A program made the position numbers and the translations under genes. The notes under the pieces were generated by a model that saw only the letters and a list, made by a program, of their open reading frames with translations, ran no database searches and was not told the origin of the DNA. Positions 56,442 through 64,000 of a stretch of DNA of 64,000 nucleotides are shown here, in pieces. Position 1 is the stretch's first letter; each line of letters begins with the position of its first letter. The stretch is from the NCBI GenBank assembly GCA_003576705.1, contig QOZS01000031.1:1-64000 (forward strand). The letters run 5' to 3'. The DNA comes from Desertibaculum subflavum (GTDB taxonomy: Bacteria; Pseudomonadota; Alphaproteobacteria; Ferrovibrionales; Ferrovibrionaceae).

Positions 56442-57281
56442 TCACGGCAGGCCGGCATGCGGCACGTCGACCCGCACGGTCTCGATGCGGCCGTCGGCCT
56501 TCTGGCCCATGGCGGGGCCGCTGCCGCTATTGGTCAGGATGAACAAGGTCCGCCCGTCATCGCCGCCCAGCATGCAGGCGTAGCAGCCGCGCGGGCTCGT
56601 ATCGATGGAATGCGTGACGCGCCCGCCCTCTTCCACGCGGAGCGTACGAAGCGCGCGCGGATCGGCCACCCAGATGCCGCCCGCGGCATCGAGGCAGATG
56701 CCGTCCGGGAACATGCCGTCGATGGCCGCGAAGACGCGCCGGTTGCTCAGCCCGCCATCGGCCGCGATGTCGAAGGCGGTCAGCCGGTTGCCGCGCGTCT
56801 CGCCGACGATCAGGGTCTTGCCGTCCGGCGTGATCACCGTGCCGTTGGGAAATTCCAGATCGTCGGCGACCTTGGTGATCTTGCCGTCCGGATCGACGCG
56901 CACCAGGGCTGCATTGCGCGGCGCCTCGCCGGCATGGTGGTTGGAGCCGAAATTGCCCACATAGGCACGCCCCTTCGCATCCACCACCATGTCGTTGCAC
57001 GGGCCGGTCGCATGGGCGGAGAGATCTGCCACTTCGGTGAGCGCGCCGCCATCGAGCCTGAGCAGCTTCCGGTCCAGCATGGAGACGATGAGCAGCCGCC
57101 CGTCCGGCAGAAAGCCGAGGCCGGAAGGCTGCTGGGGCACCTTCACCACTTCCTCGACCTTGCCGGCGAGATCCACCGTCACTACGCGGTGCGCGTAGAA
57201 ATCGGAGAGCCACAGCTTGCCGTCGCGCCAGCGTGGCCCCTCCGGAAAGGTGAAGCCGCCGGCAAGGACTTGCGGTGTCAT
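56442..57281 (-). CDS. SMP-30/gluconolactonase-family lactonase
   Basis: A 279-residue six-bladed beta-propeller. FTFPEGPRWRDGKLWLSDFYAHRV supplies the first metal-ligand Glu; ATGPCNDMVVDAKGRAYVGNF the Asn/Asp metal ligands; LEFPNGTVITPDGKTLIVGET and FPDGICLDAAGGIWVADP the other blades. Typical of gluconolactonase-type sugar lactone hydrolases. Sits 14 bp upstream of the SDR start, 8 bp after the NIPSNAP gene stop. Confidence 0.87.
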   Translation of the reverse strand: MTPQVLAGGFTFPEGPRWRDGKLWLSDFYAHRVVTVDLAGKVEEVVKVPQQPSGLGFLPDGRLLIVSMLDRKLLRLDGGALTEVADLSAHATGPCNDMVVDAKGRAYVGNFGSNHHAGEAPRNAALVRVDPDGKITKVADDLEFPNGTVITPDGKTLIVGETRGNRLTAFDIAADGGLSNRRVFAAIDGMFPDGICLDAAGGIWVADPRALRTLRVEEGGRVTHSIDTSPRGCYACMLGGDDGRTLFILTNSGSGPAMGQKADGRIETVRVDVPHAGLP

Positions 57282-57288
57282 GGCGCCC

Positions 57289-57924
57289 TCACTTGAGCGG
57301 CGAGAACGGCGCCGGCAGCAGCGCGATCGACTGCATCTCCTCCAGCATCGGGCCCGACTTGCCGAGGAATTCCTGCCATTTCGGGTCCTTCATCGACGCG
57401 GCGCGCGCCTCGGCGCGGGCGTTCAGGTCCTTGTAGGCCCAGATATGCATCACCTCGTTCGGCTGCGGCGCCTCGGTGTAGAACAGGCCGACGATCTTGG
57501 AATACTGCTCGCGCGCCGGCAGGTGCTCGCAGAACACCTCGGTCCAGGCCTTGGCCATGCCGATCTTGGTGCGATAGATGCGGAACTCGTAGATGTTGCC
57601 TTCGGTGGCCGGCGCGCGCGGCTCGATCACCGGGTTCAGCAGGCGGATGTCCTGGCGCTGCAGGAGCGGGCGCACGCCCGGAATGAACTCCTTCACCCAG
57701 CGTTCCTGCTTGCCGAGCTCGGCGCGCAGCCGCGTGCGCTCGTCGAGCGAGGCGAAACTCCAGAGATGCCAGACCTGGTTCAACGGCCCGAACTCGGCCG
57801 ACCAGTAGCCGTGATTGCGGCCGAAATTGTCGCCGCGGATCGGCTTGCCGACATCGCGCACGAGGTTGAGGTATTTCGGCGCCTGGCCCGGCCCGAATGT
57901 GTAGGTGCGGAACTCGTAGATCAT
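57289..57924 (-). CDS. NIPSNAP-family protein
   Basis: A 211-residue protein built of two ferredoxin-like repeats: IYEFRTYTFGPGQAPKYLNLV (residues ~2-22) and IYEFRIYRTKIGMAKAWTEVFCEHLPAREQYSKIVGLF (~115-150), each followed by a VWHLWSF- or VMHIWAYKDLNARAEAR-type segment. NIPSNAP proteins are dimeric alpha-beta barrels of uncertain function. ATG at 57924 follows GGGGAGAAAG. Part of the SDR operon. Confidence 0.87.
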   Translation of the reverse strand: MIYEFRTYTFGPGQAPKYLNLVRDVGKPIRGDNFGRNHGYWSAEFGPLNQVWHLWSFASLDERTRLRAELGKQERWVKEFIPGVRPLLQRQDIRLLNPVIEPRAPATEGNIYEFRIYRTKIGMAKAWTEVFCEHLPAREQYSKIVGLFYTEAPQPNEVMHIWAYKDLNARAEARAASMKDPKWQEFLGKSGPMLEEMQSIALLPAPFSPLK

Positions 57925-57953
57925 CTGCTTTCTCCCCTTGAATCGCTTTCGGG

Positions 57954-58943
57954 TCAGATCGGCCCATTGGGCGCGACCAGGATCTTGCCGGCGCGCTCGC
58001 CCTGATCGGCGCGGGTCAGCGCCGCCCTGATGTCCTCGATCGGATAGACCTTCTCGACCGGCGCGCTCAGATTGCCGTTCATGATCTGAGCCGCGAGATC
58101 GGCGTAGAGAGCGCGGATCTGCTCCAGGCTGCGCTTCGCCAGGAAGCGGCCGAGCATGAAGCCGGTCAGGCTGACGCCGCGATAGATCGGCGCCGCGCGC
58201 GGCACCAACGGGTCCTCGCCCGACATCGAGCCATAGGTGCAGACGGTGCCGCCGTCGGCGAGGCAGTCGCTGATCCGCCCCGTCGCCGCGCCCGACACGG
58301 CATCGAGGCCGAGCCGGATCGCCGCGCCGCCGGTCGCCGTCCTTACCCGTTCGCCGAGATCCGGCGCATCGACCACGCATTGATCGGCGCCGAGCGCCTT
58401 CAGCTCGCCGAACAGCGCCTCGCGTCGCACGACGTTGACGGTTTTCAGCCCGCGCGTCCTGGCCAGACGGATGACGAGCCGGCCGACCGCCGAATTGGCG
58501 ACGTTCTGCACCACCCACTCGCCAGGCTTGAGATCGACGATATCGGACAGCATCAGGAGCGCGGTCGGCGGATTAATGCGCAGCATGGCGCCCTGCTTCA
58601 GGTCGATGCCGGCCGGCACGGGGATCACGTCCTCGGCCTTGACGCGCCGACGCTGCGCCCAGTTCTCGCGCTGCAGGTTGATGACGAGATCGCCAGGCGT
58701 CACCGCGGTGACGCCGGCGCCGGCCGCGGCGACCCGGCCGATGCATTCGGCCCCCGGAATCGCCGGCAGCGGCGGCTTCAGGCGGTAGCTGCCGCGGCAG
58801 AACCACATATCGGCGGGGTTGATCGGAAAGGCGAGCACGTCGAACACGACCTCGCCCGGCCCGGGCGCGCCGACATCCGCCACCTCGACGCAGGCCGCCA
58901 CTTCCGCCGGCACGCCATAGGCACCGATCTCGACGCGCTTCAT
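57954..58943 (-). CDS. Zinc-independent medium-chain dehydrogenase/enoyl reductase-like protein
   Basis: A 329-residue MDR protein: VGAPGPGEVVFDVLAFPINPADMWFCRGSYRLKPPLPAIPGAECIGRV gives the catalytic-domain start, and EWVVQNVANSAVGRLVIRLARTRGLKTVNVVRREALFGELKALGAD the Rossmann fold, similar to trans-2-enoyl-CoA/ACP reductases. ATG at 58943. First gene of the minus-strand operon running to 55615. Confidence 0.88.
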   Translation of the reverse strand: MKRVEIGAYGVPAEVAACVEVADVGAPGPGEVVFDVLAFPINPADMWFCRGSYRLKPPLPAIPGAECIGRVAAAGAGVTAVTPGDLVINLQRENWAQRRRVKAEDVIPVPAGIDLKQGAMLRINPPTALLMLSDIVDLKPGEWVVQNVANSAVGRLVIRLARTRGLKTVNVVRREALFGELKALGADQCVVDAPDLGERVRTATGGAAIRLGLDAVSGAATGRISDCLADGGTVCTYGSMSGEDPLVPRAAPIYRGVSLTGFMLGRFLAKRSLEQIRALYADLAAQIMNGNLSAPVEKVYPIEDIRAALTRADQGERAGKILVAPNGPI

Positions 58944-58993
58944 CGTTCCCTCCCTACTGGTCTTGAACGGAGTGTAGCGGGATCGGGAGGCAC

Positions 58994-59022
58994 AAAAAAA
59001 GCGGCGGCCCGTAGGCCGCCGC
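58994..59022 (-). terminator. Rho-independent terminator of the DUF1194 gene at 59048-59776
   Basis: On the minus strand a perfect 9-bp GC hairpin (GCGGCGGCC-tacg-GGCCGCCGC, 59001-59022) is followed by seven T residues (58994-59000). It lies 26 bp beyond the stop of the DUF1194 gene and before the dehydrogenase operon's start, so it insulates the two units. Confidence 0.85.
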
Positions 59023-59047
59023 CCTTAGCATCAGACTGGAACTTTGG

Positions 59048-59776
59048 TTAGGCCCGGCGACGACGGCGGCCGAGGGCGCCGAGCCCTACCAGCATCGCAC
59101 CGAACATGGCGAGCGCCGCCGGCTCCGGCACGTCCTGGCCGGTCTCGCGCAGCAGCTTGGTCCGCAGCGTCGCCTCGAAGTCGGCGAACGAGTCGGCCAG
59201 CAGGCTGAACGACCCAGGTCCATGCGCGAAGTTGGGGGCCGTGCCGGTCCCGATGCCGAGCGCGTTGACCACGTCCGCATCATTCGCAACGGCCCATTCA
59301 GCCGTTCCTGACGTTCCCGCGGGCCCGTTCGGATCCACGCCGGTATTCCACTCACCGTCCGTGGAAACGTCGATGACACCCTTGGTCAGCGGATCGGAAT
59401 CGAGCGTCCCCTCGCCGGAAAAGATGCCGCAGGAGATGCAGGTGCTGTTGCCGTTGCCGCTCTGGCTAAGCGTCAGGAAGAAGTCCGCCAAGGCGTCACG
59501 ATCACCGGCACTGTTGATCTGCGTCATGCTGCGAACAACCGACGCGTTCGTCGCAAAGCGAATGACCGACACCGCAACAGATCCGTCCGTCGGCAATACC
59601 GACGTCAGCGCGTTGTGATAGCCCGTCATCTGCAGATTCCAGTTACTGGAGCTGATACTCCCCGAAGCATCGACAACCAGAGCCAGCTCAAGAGCGACCG
59701 GAACAGCGGATGCGGTTCCGCTGAAGCTCACCGCGGCAATGCCAGCCGCCGCGGCCCCCATAAGCCATTTCTTCAT
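59048..59776 (-). CDS. DUF1194 (VWA-like) secreted protein with PEP-CTERM signal, copy 1
   Basis: A 242-residue secreted protein: signal peptide (MKKWLMGAAAAGIAAVSFSGTASA), a DUF1194/von Willebrand A-like body with a MIDAS-type ELALVVDASGSISSSNWNLQM (Asp-x-Ser-x-Ser), and a C-terminal VPEPAALAMFGAMLVGLGALGRRRRRA, a PEP-CTERM-type sorting signal. ATG 59776 is preferred over ATG 59782 because GAGGGAG sits 6 bases upstream of it. A paralogue lies at 60543-61262. An exosortase would be needed but is not in the window. Confidence 0.88.
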   Translation of the reverse strand: MKKWLMGAAAAGIAAVSFSGTASAVPVALELALVVDASGSISSSNWNLQMTGYHNALTSVLPTDGSVAVSVIRFATNASVVRSMTQINSAGDRDALADFFLTLSQSGNGNSTCISCGIFSGEGTLDSDPLTKGVIDVSTDGEWNTGVDPNGPAGTSGTAEWAVANDADVVNALGIGTGTAPNFAHGPGSFSLLADSFADFEATLRTKLLRETGQDVPEPAALAMFGAMLVGLGALGRRRRRA

Positions 59777-60542
59777 GTGCATCTCCCTCTGTAATTTACT
59801 CGTATGGCCTCAAGGGCCCTCGCAGCCATATGTAACGCAACGTTTATGCCATCTTTGGAAAACGTCGATAATTCAATAGATTAGCCAAACAATGCCGATG
59901 CGATTGCGGGGCTGTGTAATGGTAGGTTGCGATTTATCCCCTCGCTGTGGAGGCCGCTTTCGGCGTGGCTTTTCCAGACATCTCATTGATTCTACTGTTA
60001 TTTTTATCAGATGGGACAGCGCGGCAGCGCGAGGATCGAAACAGCCGGCCGTAAAGAAAGCTGACATTCCGCCGCCATTACTGATCGCTGGTCAAAAGGC
60101 GTTCGACTTCTTCTCGGATGGCAGGAAGGATGCGGGGTCAATTCGCGCCCACGCTAAAAAACTGCATTATTTTCAGATATTTACCTGCGGCGTGGAGAGT
60201 GACCCGATTGAACTTGCAGGGTGCATTCGACAGCAGATCGCGGGTAAAGCCGCCTCTCTCCCCGTCTGCTCTTGTTAAGCACTCAACGTTTCGGCGCATA
60301 TAAGCGTGTAAGGAAAGTTGACTCAGCCGAGCCTTGCAGCCTGACCGATCAGATTCACTTTCCAGCGACAACCGCGTGACATGCCGTCCTTCTCGGTCAC
60401 GGAAAAGATCGCGTGATTTGAATTGTTTAGCTTCGAGATCCGGTCGCCAACGGCGAGTTGGAAAGCTGATTGACAGGCAAGCTGCCGCCCGAAATGCAAA
60501 CGGCGGCCCGAAGGCCGCCGTCGCAATTGCCCCGCAGCCGGA
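59777..60542. other. Gene-poor intergenic region between the two DUF1194 paralogues
   Basis: About 770 bp without a convincing gene. Just upstream of copy 1 (59783-59880) is an AT-rich stretch with palindromic ACGTT and AGGGCCCT bits, the likely promoter zone. A 128-codon plus-strand frame (59892-60278) has no recognisable features and ends in a low-complexity tail, so I do not call it. The stretch 60493-60520 is the terminator of copy 2. Confidence 0.5.
60493..60520 (-). terminator. Probable terminator of the DUF1194 gene at 60543-61262
   Basis: Minus-strand hairpin CGGCGGCC-ttcg-GGCCGCCG (60501-60520), 22 bp after the stop, followed by TTTGCATTTC, a weaker U-tract. The loop is a stable TTCG tetraloop. 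The stem is nearly identical to that of the copy-1 terminator, which fits duplication of the gene with its terminator. Confidence 0.7.
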
Positions 60543-61262
60543 TCAGGCGCGGCGCCGGCGCGCCACCAGGCCGAAACCGGCGAGCATGGCGCCAAACAGG
60601 CCGAGGGCGGCCGGCTCCGGCACATCCTGTCCGGTCTCGCGCCGCAGCTTCTCGATCAGCGCCGCCTCGAACTCGGCAAAGCTGGCGGCCAGGATGCTGA
60701 ACGAGTCGTCGCCATGGGCGAAGTCGGGCGCGGTGCCCGTGCCGATGCCCAGCGCGTTGACGACATCGGCATCGTTCAGCACCGCCCACTCGGCCGAACC
60801 GACGACCGTCTCGTCGCTGTTCGGGTTGAAGCCGGCGGTGAACACGCCGTCGGTCGAGACGTCGATCACCCCCTTGGTCAGCGCATCGCCGTCCAGCGTG
60901 CCTTCGGCCGCCTCGATGGCGCAGGTGATGCAGGTCAGATCGCCGTTGCCGTCCTGGCTCAGGCCGAGGAAGAAGTTCGCCAGGTCGGTGCGGTCCGAAA
61001 CGCTGGTGATCTCGGTCATGCCCATGACGACCGAGGCGCTGGTGGCGAAGCGGATCACCGAGACCGCCACCGTGCTGTCGGTCGGCAGCACGGCATTGAT
61101 GGCGTTGGCATAGCCCTGCATCTGCAGAGCCCATTCGGTATCGCTGATGCTGCTCGATGCATCGACCGCGAGGGCGAGCTCGATCACCGCTGCCGAGGCG
61201 GTCGCCATCCCGCCCAGCGCCAGCGAGGCACCCAAGGCGGTTCCCAAGAGCCATCTTTTCAT
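60543..61262 (-). CDS. DUF1194 (VWA-like) secreted protein with PEP-CTERM signal, copy 2
   Basis: A 239-residue paralogue of 59048-59776: signal peptide (MKRWLLGTALGASLALGG), MIDAS-like ELALAVDASSSISDTEWALQM, central ICSVIRFATSASVV-type body shared with copy 1, and C-terminal VPEPAALGLFGAMLAGFGLVARRRRA PEP-CTERM tail. By eye about 60-65% identical to copy 1. The two differ in the charge of the tail and the loop near residue 150. ATG 61262 follows GGAAGGG. Confidence 0.88.
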   Translation of the reverse strand: MKRWLLGTALGASLALGGMATASAAVIELALAVDASSSISDTEWALQMQGYANAINAVLPTDSTVAVSVIRFATSASVVMGMTEITSVSDRTDLANFFLGLSQDGNGDLTCITCAIEAAEGTLDGDALTKGVIDVSTDGVFTAGFNPNSDETVVGSAEWAVLNDADVVNALGIGTGTAPDFAHGDDSFSILAASFAEFEAALIEKLRRETGQDVPEPAALGLFGAMLAGFGLVARRRRA

Positions 61263-61605
61263 CTGAACATTCCCTTCCGGAACAGATCCAACCCCCGCGA
61301 TCAAGGCCCGGAGCAAGTGCTGTACCAGCGGGCATTTCTTCTTTTGTATCAGTAAGTTGCGACGACAGGACGGGCGGCGTCCCGGGGCAAATGGCGGCAG
61401 ATTCGCGAAATTGCGGCCGCAACTGTCTCGGCAGCCGCGGGAAGCCAATCGGCGAATCCCGCCTATCCTTTTAAAATATTTAGTATTTTAGCCCGAGCGC
61501 CGGCCGGCCCAGGGAATGTCTCAACTATGTCTGTAAGGAAACCTGACAGCCTCGATTCCTACAGAACACTACGCGGCCGGATCGTCGCCATCAGCTCTGC
61601 CGACT

Positions 61606-62055
61606 TCATTCGACCCGCCGCCAAGTCTGTGTCTTGCCGAGCAGCGGCAGGCCGACATAGCCGCGCACGTCGAGCATGCCGTCCTGTCCGAGCGTCATCG
61701 TGCACTTGTAGGTCTCGCCATCCTCCGGATTGTAGATCCGGCCGTCGATCCAGCGGTCCGTGCGCTCCGGATCGGGCAGGAAGCCGTTCAGGATGGGCAG
61801 GCCGAGAATGGGGCGCGCGCGCTGCGCGATGTCGCTATTGCGGCGATCGGTCTTCGGCTGCCCCTTCTTGTCGTCCGGCTGTTCCAGCCAGACGATGCGG
61901 CCGCACAGCTTGCCGGCGCAGGGCTCGATCCGGATATGCGCCTTGCCGCCTTTGCCTTCCGGCGTCTCCCAGGTGCCGACCGGGGTCATCGGCGGCGCGC
62001 CGACGCCAATCGCCGGCCAGGTCAGCAGCGCGAGCAGCAGGATCCATCGACGCAT
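61606..62055 (-). CDS. DUF2147 secreted protein
   Basis: A 149-residue protein: signal peptide (RRWILLLALLTWPAIGVGA) then the DUF2147 block GTWETPEGKGGKAHIRIEPCAGKLCGRIVWLEQPDDKKG ... ILGLPILNGF ... DGRIYNPEDGETYKCTMTLGQDGMLDVRGYVGLPLLGKTQTWRR. The two Cys in CAGKLCG may form a disulfide. Periplasmic, function unknown. ATG 62055; it follows hda with a 1-bp gap and probably shares its transcript. Confidence 0.88.
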   Translation of the reverse strand: MRRWILLLALLTWPAIGVGAPPMTPVGTWETPEGKGGKAHIRIEPCAGKLCGRIVWLEQPDDKKGQPKTDRRNSDIAQRARPILGLPILNGFLPDPERTDRWIDGRIYNPEDGETYKCTMTLGQDGMLDVRGYVGLPLLGKTQTWRRVE

Positions 62056-62056
62056 G

Positions 62057-62725
62057 TCATTCCTCCATCTCCCCCCGCAAAACCGCACTGGCCAGCGCCA
62101 GGTTCACTTCGCGATGCGCCGCCAGCGCCGCGCGGTCGATCGCCGCCACCAGGCCCCGGGCGGCCGCATAGGATCGCTCCATCCGCGTCGGCAGATAGGC
62201 CAGCACGCGGTCGTCGACCTTCAGCTGGCGATCGGCGAACAGCTTGGCCAGCACGGCGCGCAGCAACGTGTCATCGGGCGCCGCCACCGCGGCGGTCGGC
62301 AGCGCCAGGAGCCGCGAGCGGAGATCGGGCAGGCGGATCGGCCAGGCCGCCGGCGGCATCCGGCCGGTCAGGACCAGGCCCGTGCCCGCCTCCATGGCGC
62401 GATTGTAGAGATGCAGGAGCGCCGCTTCGTCGACCCCGCGATCCACATCCTCGACCGCCAAAGGACGCGCCGCCGGTGCCGCCGCCTCGCTGCCGGCCAG
62501 CGCCGCGGCATCGACACGCTCGCCGCCGGCGCGCGTCAGCCAGAGATGCACCAGATGGGTCTTGCCGGCGCCTTCCGGCCCATGCAGCACGAGGCCCGGT
62601 CGCGGCCAGTCCGGCCAGCGGTCGAGCATCGCCAGGGCCAAGCGGTTGGCCTCGCCGACGACGAAATCGGCGCGCGTCAGCGACGGCGCGATCGTCAGGT
62701 CGAGCGCCAGCTGGCGGGCCGTCAT
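62057..62725 (-). CDS. hda: DnaA regulatory inactivator Hda
   Basis: A 222-residue DnaA-family AAA protein that stimulates DnaA-ATP hydrolysis after replication initiation. N-terminal QLALDLTIAPSLTRADFVVGEANRLAL, Walker A HGPEGAGKTHLVHLW, AVEDVDRGVDEAALLHLYNRA (Walker B region) and LPDLRSRL (box VII-type Arg finger region). The clamp-binding motif is QLALDL near the N-terminus. ATG at 62725 overlaps the AI-2E permease stop (ATGA). Confidence 0.9.
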   Translation of the reverse strand: MTARQLALDLTIAPSLTRADFVVGEANRLALAMLDRWPDWPRPGLVLHGPEGAGKTHLVHLWLTRAGGERVDAAALAGSEAAAPAARPLAVEDVDRGVDEAALLHLYNRAMEAGTGLVLTGRMPPAAWPIRLPDLRSRLLALPTAAVAAPDDTLLRAVLAKLFADRQLKVDDRVLAYLPTRMERSYAAARGLVAAIDRAALAAHREVNLALASAVLRGEMEE

Positions 62726-63786
62726 GGTTCGTCGCCGAGATAGAGCGGGCTCAGCCGGTAGCGGCCGAGCCCGAAGCGCACCAGCACGCCGATCACCGCC
62801 GCCGCCGGCACAGCCAGGAAGACGCCGACGAAGCCGAACAGGCTGCCGAAGGCGAGCAGCGCGAACATCAGCCAGACCGGGTGCAGGCCAACCTTGTCGC
62901 CGACCAGCTTGGGCGAGATCACGTTGCCTTCCAGGAACTGGCCGATGCCGAAGATCGCCAGCGCGGCGGCAATCCACCAGGGCTCGCTCCAGAACTGGAT
63001 CACCGCGATCACGGCGGTGGCAACGAACCCGATCATCGTGCCGATGAAGGGAATGAACGACAGCGCGCCGCTAAGGAGGCCGATCACCAGCCCGAATTCG
63101 AGGCCGATCAGGCTGAGCCCCAGGGCGTAGAACGTGCCGAGAATGGCGCAGACCGTCAGTTGGCCGCGCACGAAGCCGGCCAGCACGCGGTCGATCTCAC
63201 GGATCTGCTGGCGCAGCACGTCATAGTGTCGGCGCGGCAGCCAGTCGTCGACCAGCTGCACCAGCCGGTCCCAGTCGCGGATCAGATAGAACGCCACCAC
63301 CGGGGTGATGACGATCAGCGACAGCGCATCGACAATCGCCGCGCCGCTGGTGATGAGGCCGCCCAGGAATCCGACCGCGAGCTCCACCGCCTTTTCCGCG
63401 TGTCCGGTCGCCGCTTCCTGCACCTTGGCGACGCTGCCCTCCGGCGCGCGGGCGAGCAGCGAGTCGATCAGCGGCATCAGCCTGTCGCGCGCCTGGTCGA
63501 TCAGTTCCGGCAACCGTCGCACCAGCCCGGCGATCTGCCGCGCCAGAACCGGATAGAGCAGCAGCACCGCCAGCAGCAGAGCGCCGAAGAACGCCGCCAG
63601 GATCACGGTGGTTGCGAGCGTGCGCGACAGGCCGAGGCGCTCGAGCCGGTCGGCCACCGGATCGAGCAGATAGGCGAGCGCCATGCCGGCGACGAAGGGC
63701 AGCAGCATGCCGCTGAGCAGCCAGAGCAGCAGGAACAGGATGACGCCGCCGCCGAGCCAGAACACCGCCTCGCGTGAGATTCGCAT
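62722..63786 (-). CDS. AI-2E-family transporter
   Basis: A 354-residue permease with about eight hydrophobic helices; the Pfam-typical segment SRTLATTVILAAFFGALLLAVLLLYPVLARQIAGLVRRLPELI and the C-terminal GQLTVCAILGTFYALGLSLIGLEFGLVIGLLSGALSFIPFIGTMIG ... FLEGNVISPKLVGDKVGLHPVWLMFALLAFGSLFGFVGVFLAVPAAA are conserved. Function beyond transport unclear. Starts with ATG 63786, overlapping the CDP-alcohol phosphatidyltransferase stop by 1 bp (TGATG), and ends inside hda's start. Confidence 0.9.
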   Translation of the reverse strand: MRISREAVFWLGGGVILFLLLWLLSGMLLPFVAGMALAYLLDPVADRLERLGLSRTLATTVILAAFFGALLLAVLLLYPVLARQIAGLVRRLPELIDQARDRLMPLIDSLLARAPEGSVAKVQEAATGHAEKAVELAVGFLGGLITSGAAIVDALSLIVITPVVAFYLIRDWDRLVQLVDDWLPRRHYDVLRQQIREIDRVLAGFVRGQLTVCAILGTFYALGLSLIGLEFGLVIGLLSGALSFIPFIGTMIGFVATAVIAVIQFWSEPWWIAAALAIFGIGQFLEGNVISPKLVGDKVGLHPVWLMFALLAFGSLFGFVGVFLAVPAAAVIGVLVRFGLGRYRLSPLYLGDEP

Positions 63787-64000
63787 CAGGGCTCCGCTAT
63801 CCGCTGGTTGCGCCACCACTGGGCGAGATAGCCCGCACCGGAAATCACCGTCGTGGCGCCGACCAGCCAGATCATCGCCAGCACCACAAGCTCCCCGAGC
63901 CAGCCGAAGGCGAGCTCGGCCAGGATGGCGGCGGCGAGCGCAATCTGCGCCACCGTGTTCAGCTTGCTGACGAAGATCGGCCGCACCGCAAGGCCCGAGC
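63786..64000 (-). CDS. CDP-alcohol phosphatidyltransferase, C-terminal part (cut by right window edge)
   Basis: The last ~71 residues of a minus-strand gene that runs off the right edge. VRPIFVSKLNTVAQIALAAAILAELAFG is typical of the end of the CDP-alcohol phosphatidyltransferase fold, followed by a helix and a basic tail WWRNQRIAEP. The catalytic D-x2-DG-x2-AR motif is outside the window, so the substrate (for example phosphatidylglycerol-phosphate synthesis) cannot be checked. It is first in the operon with the AI-2E-type permease and hda. Confidence 0.8.
   Translation of the reverse strand, partial: SGLAVRPIFVSKLNTVAQIALAAAILAELAFGWLGELVVLAMIWLVGATTVISGAGYLAQWWRNQRIAEP

Noticed and set aside
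59892..60278. 128-codon + strand gene between the DUF1194 paralogues
   Set aside because: No recognisable domain, odd composition and no ribosome site; likely chance frame.

Overview
The window is GC-rich, densely coded chromosomal DNA from an alphaproteobacterium. A Rhodospirillales-like lineage is the best guess, from the Hda / AI-2E-type permease / CDP-alcohol phosphatidyltransferase order, the recO...parC neighbourhood, two DUF465 proteins and PEP-CTERM-type proteins; this is inference from gene content, not a measured phylogeny. No rRNA, tRNA, CRISPR array, integrase or transposase was seen.

Layout. 1-6514: housekeeping genes (a proline-rich envelope protein cut by the left edge, suhB-like phosphatase, thiE, class I fructose-bisphosphate aldolase, ubiX, two DUF465 proteins, a TIGR02444 protein, an EamA exporter, a GGDEF cyclase). 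6665-10686: the conserved Anbu cluster (circularly permuted ATP-grasp, alpha-E, transglutaminase-like, Anbu peptidase). 10911-18666: a GNAT, a DevBCA/MacAB-like exporter, a tandem Lin0512 pair with a cupin, an ACR3 arsenite permease and a GMC oxidoreductase. 18753-32750: catabolic and accessory metabolism (M20 hydrolase, Crp regulator, Fe-S oxidoreductase, RidA, acyl-CoA ligase, GSTs, aldolase, M81 peptidase), small membrane proteins and a HicAB module. 32840-36622: a HepT/MntA-type pair, a 0.5 kb stretch with a dispersed 16-bp repeat, and a DNA ligase / MBL exonuclease repair operon.

Two accessory islands interrupt this background. Island 1 (about 37.43-40.0 kb) follows recO and carries a C5 cytosine methyltransferase, a Vsr mismatch endonuclease and a convergent putative restriction endonuclease. 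Island 2 (about 50.01-55.6 kb) is conspicuously AT-rich. It carries a three-gene cassette (zinc ribbon + protein kinase + P-loop ATPase; an unrecognised protein with a conserved-looking C-terminal GSKMQ motif; a four-helix membrane protein), followed by a convergent DUF4338/DruA-like gene. The kinase-ATPase / unknown / membrane-protein cassette is the strongest candidate here for an undescribed system, most plausibly anti-phage defence.

The remainder (40.1-50.0 and 55.6-64.0 kb) is core and metabolic: a YqaA/VTT membrane protein, parC, terC, a thiolase-like/MFS/oxidoreductase/amidohydrolase run, an SDR/SMP-30/NIPSNAP/dehydrogenase operon, two DUF1194 PEP-CTERM paralogues with their own terminators, DUF2147, Hda, an AI-2E-type permease and the end of a CDP-alcohol phosphatidyltransferase.
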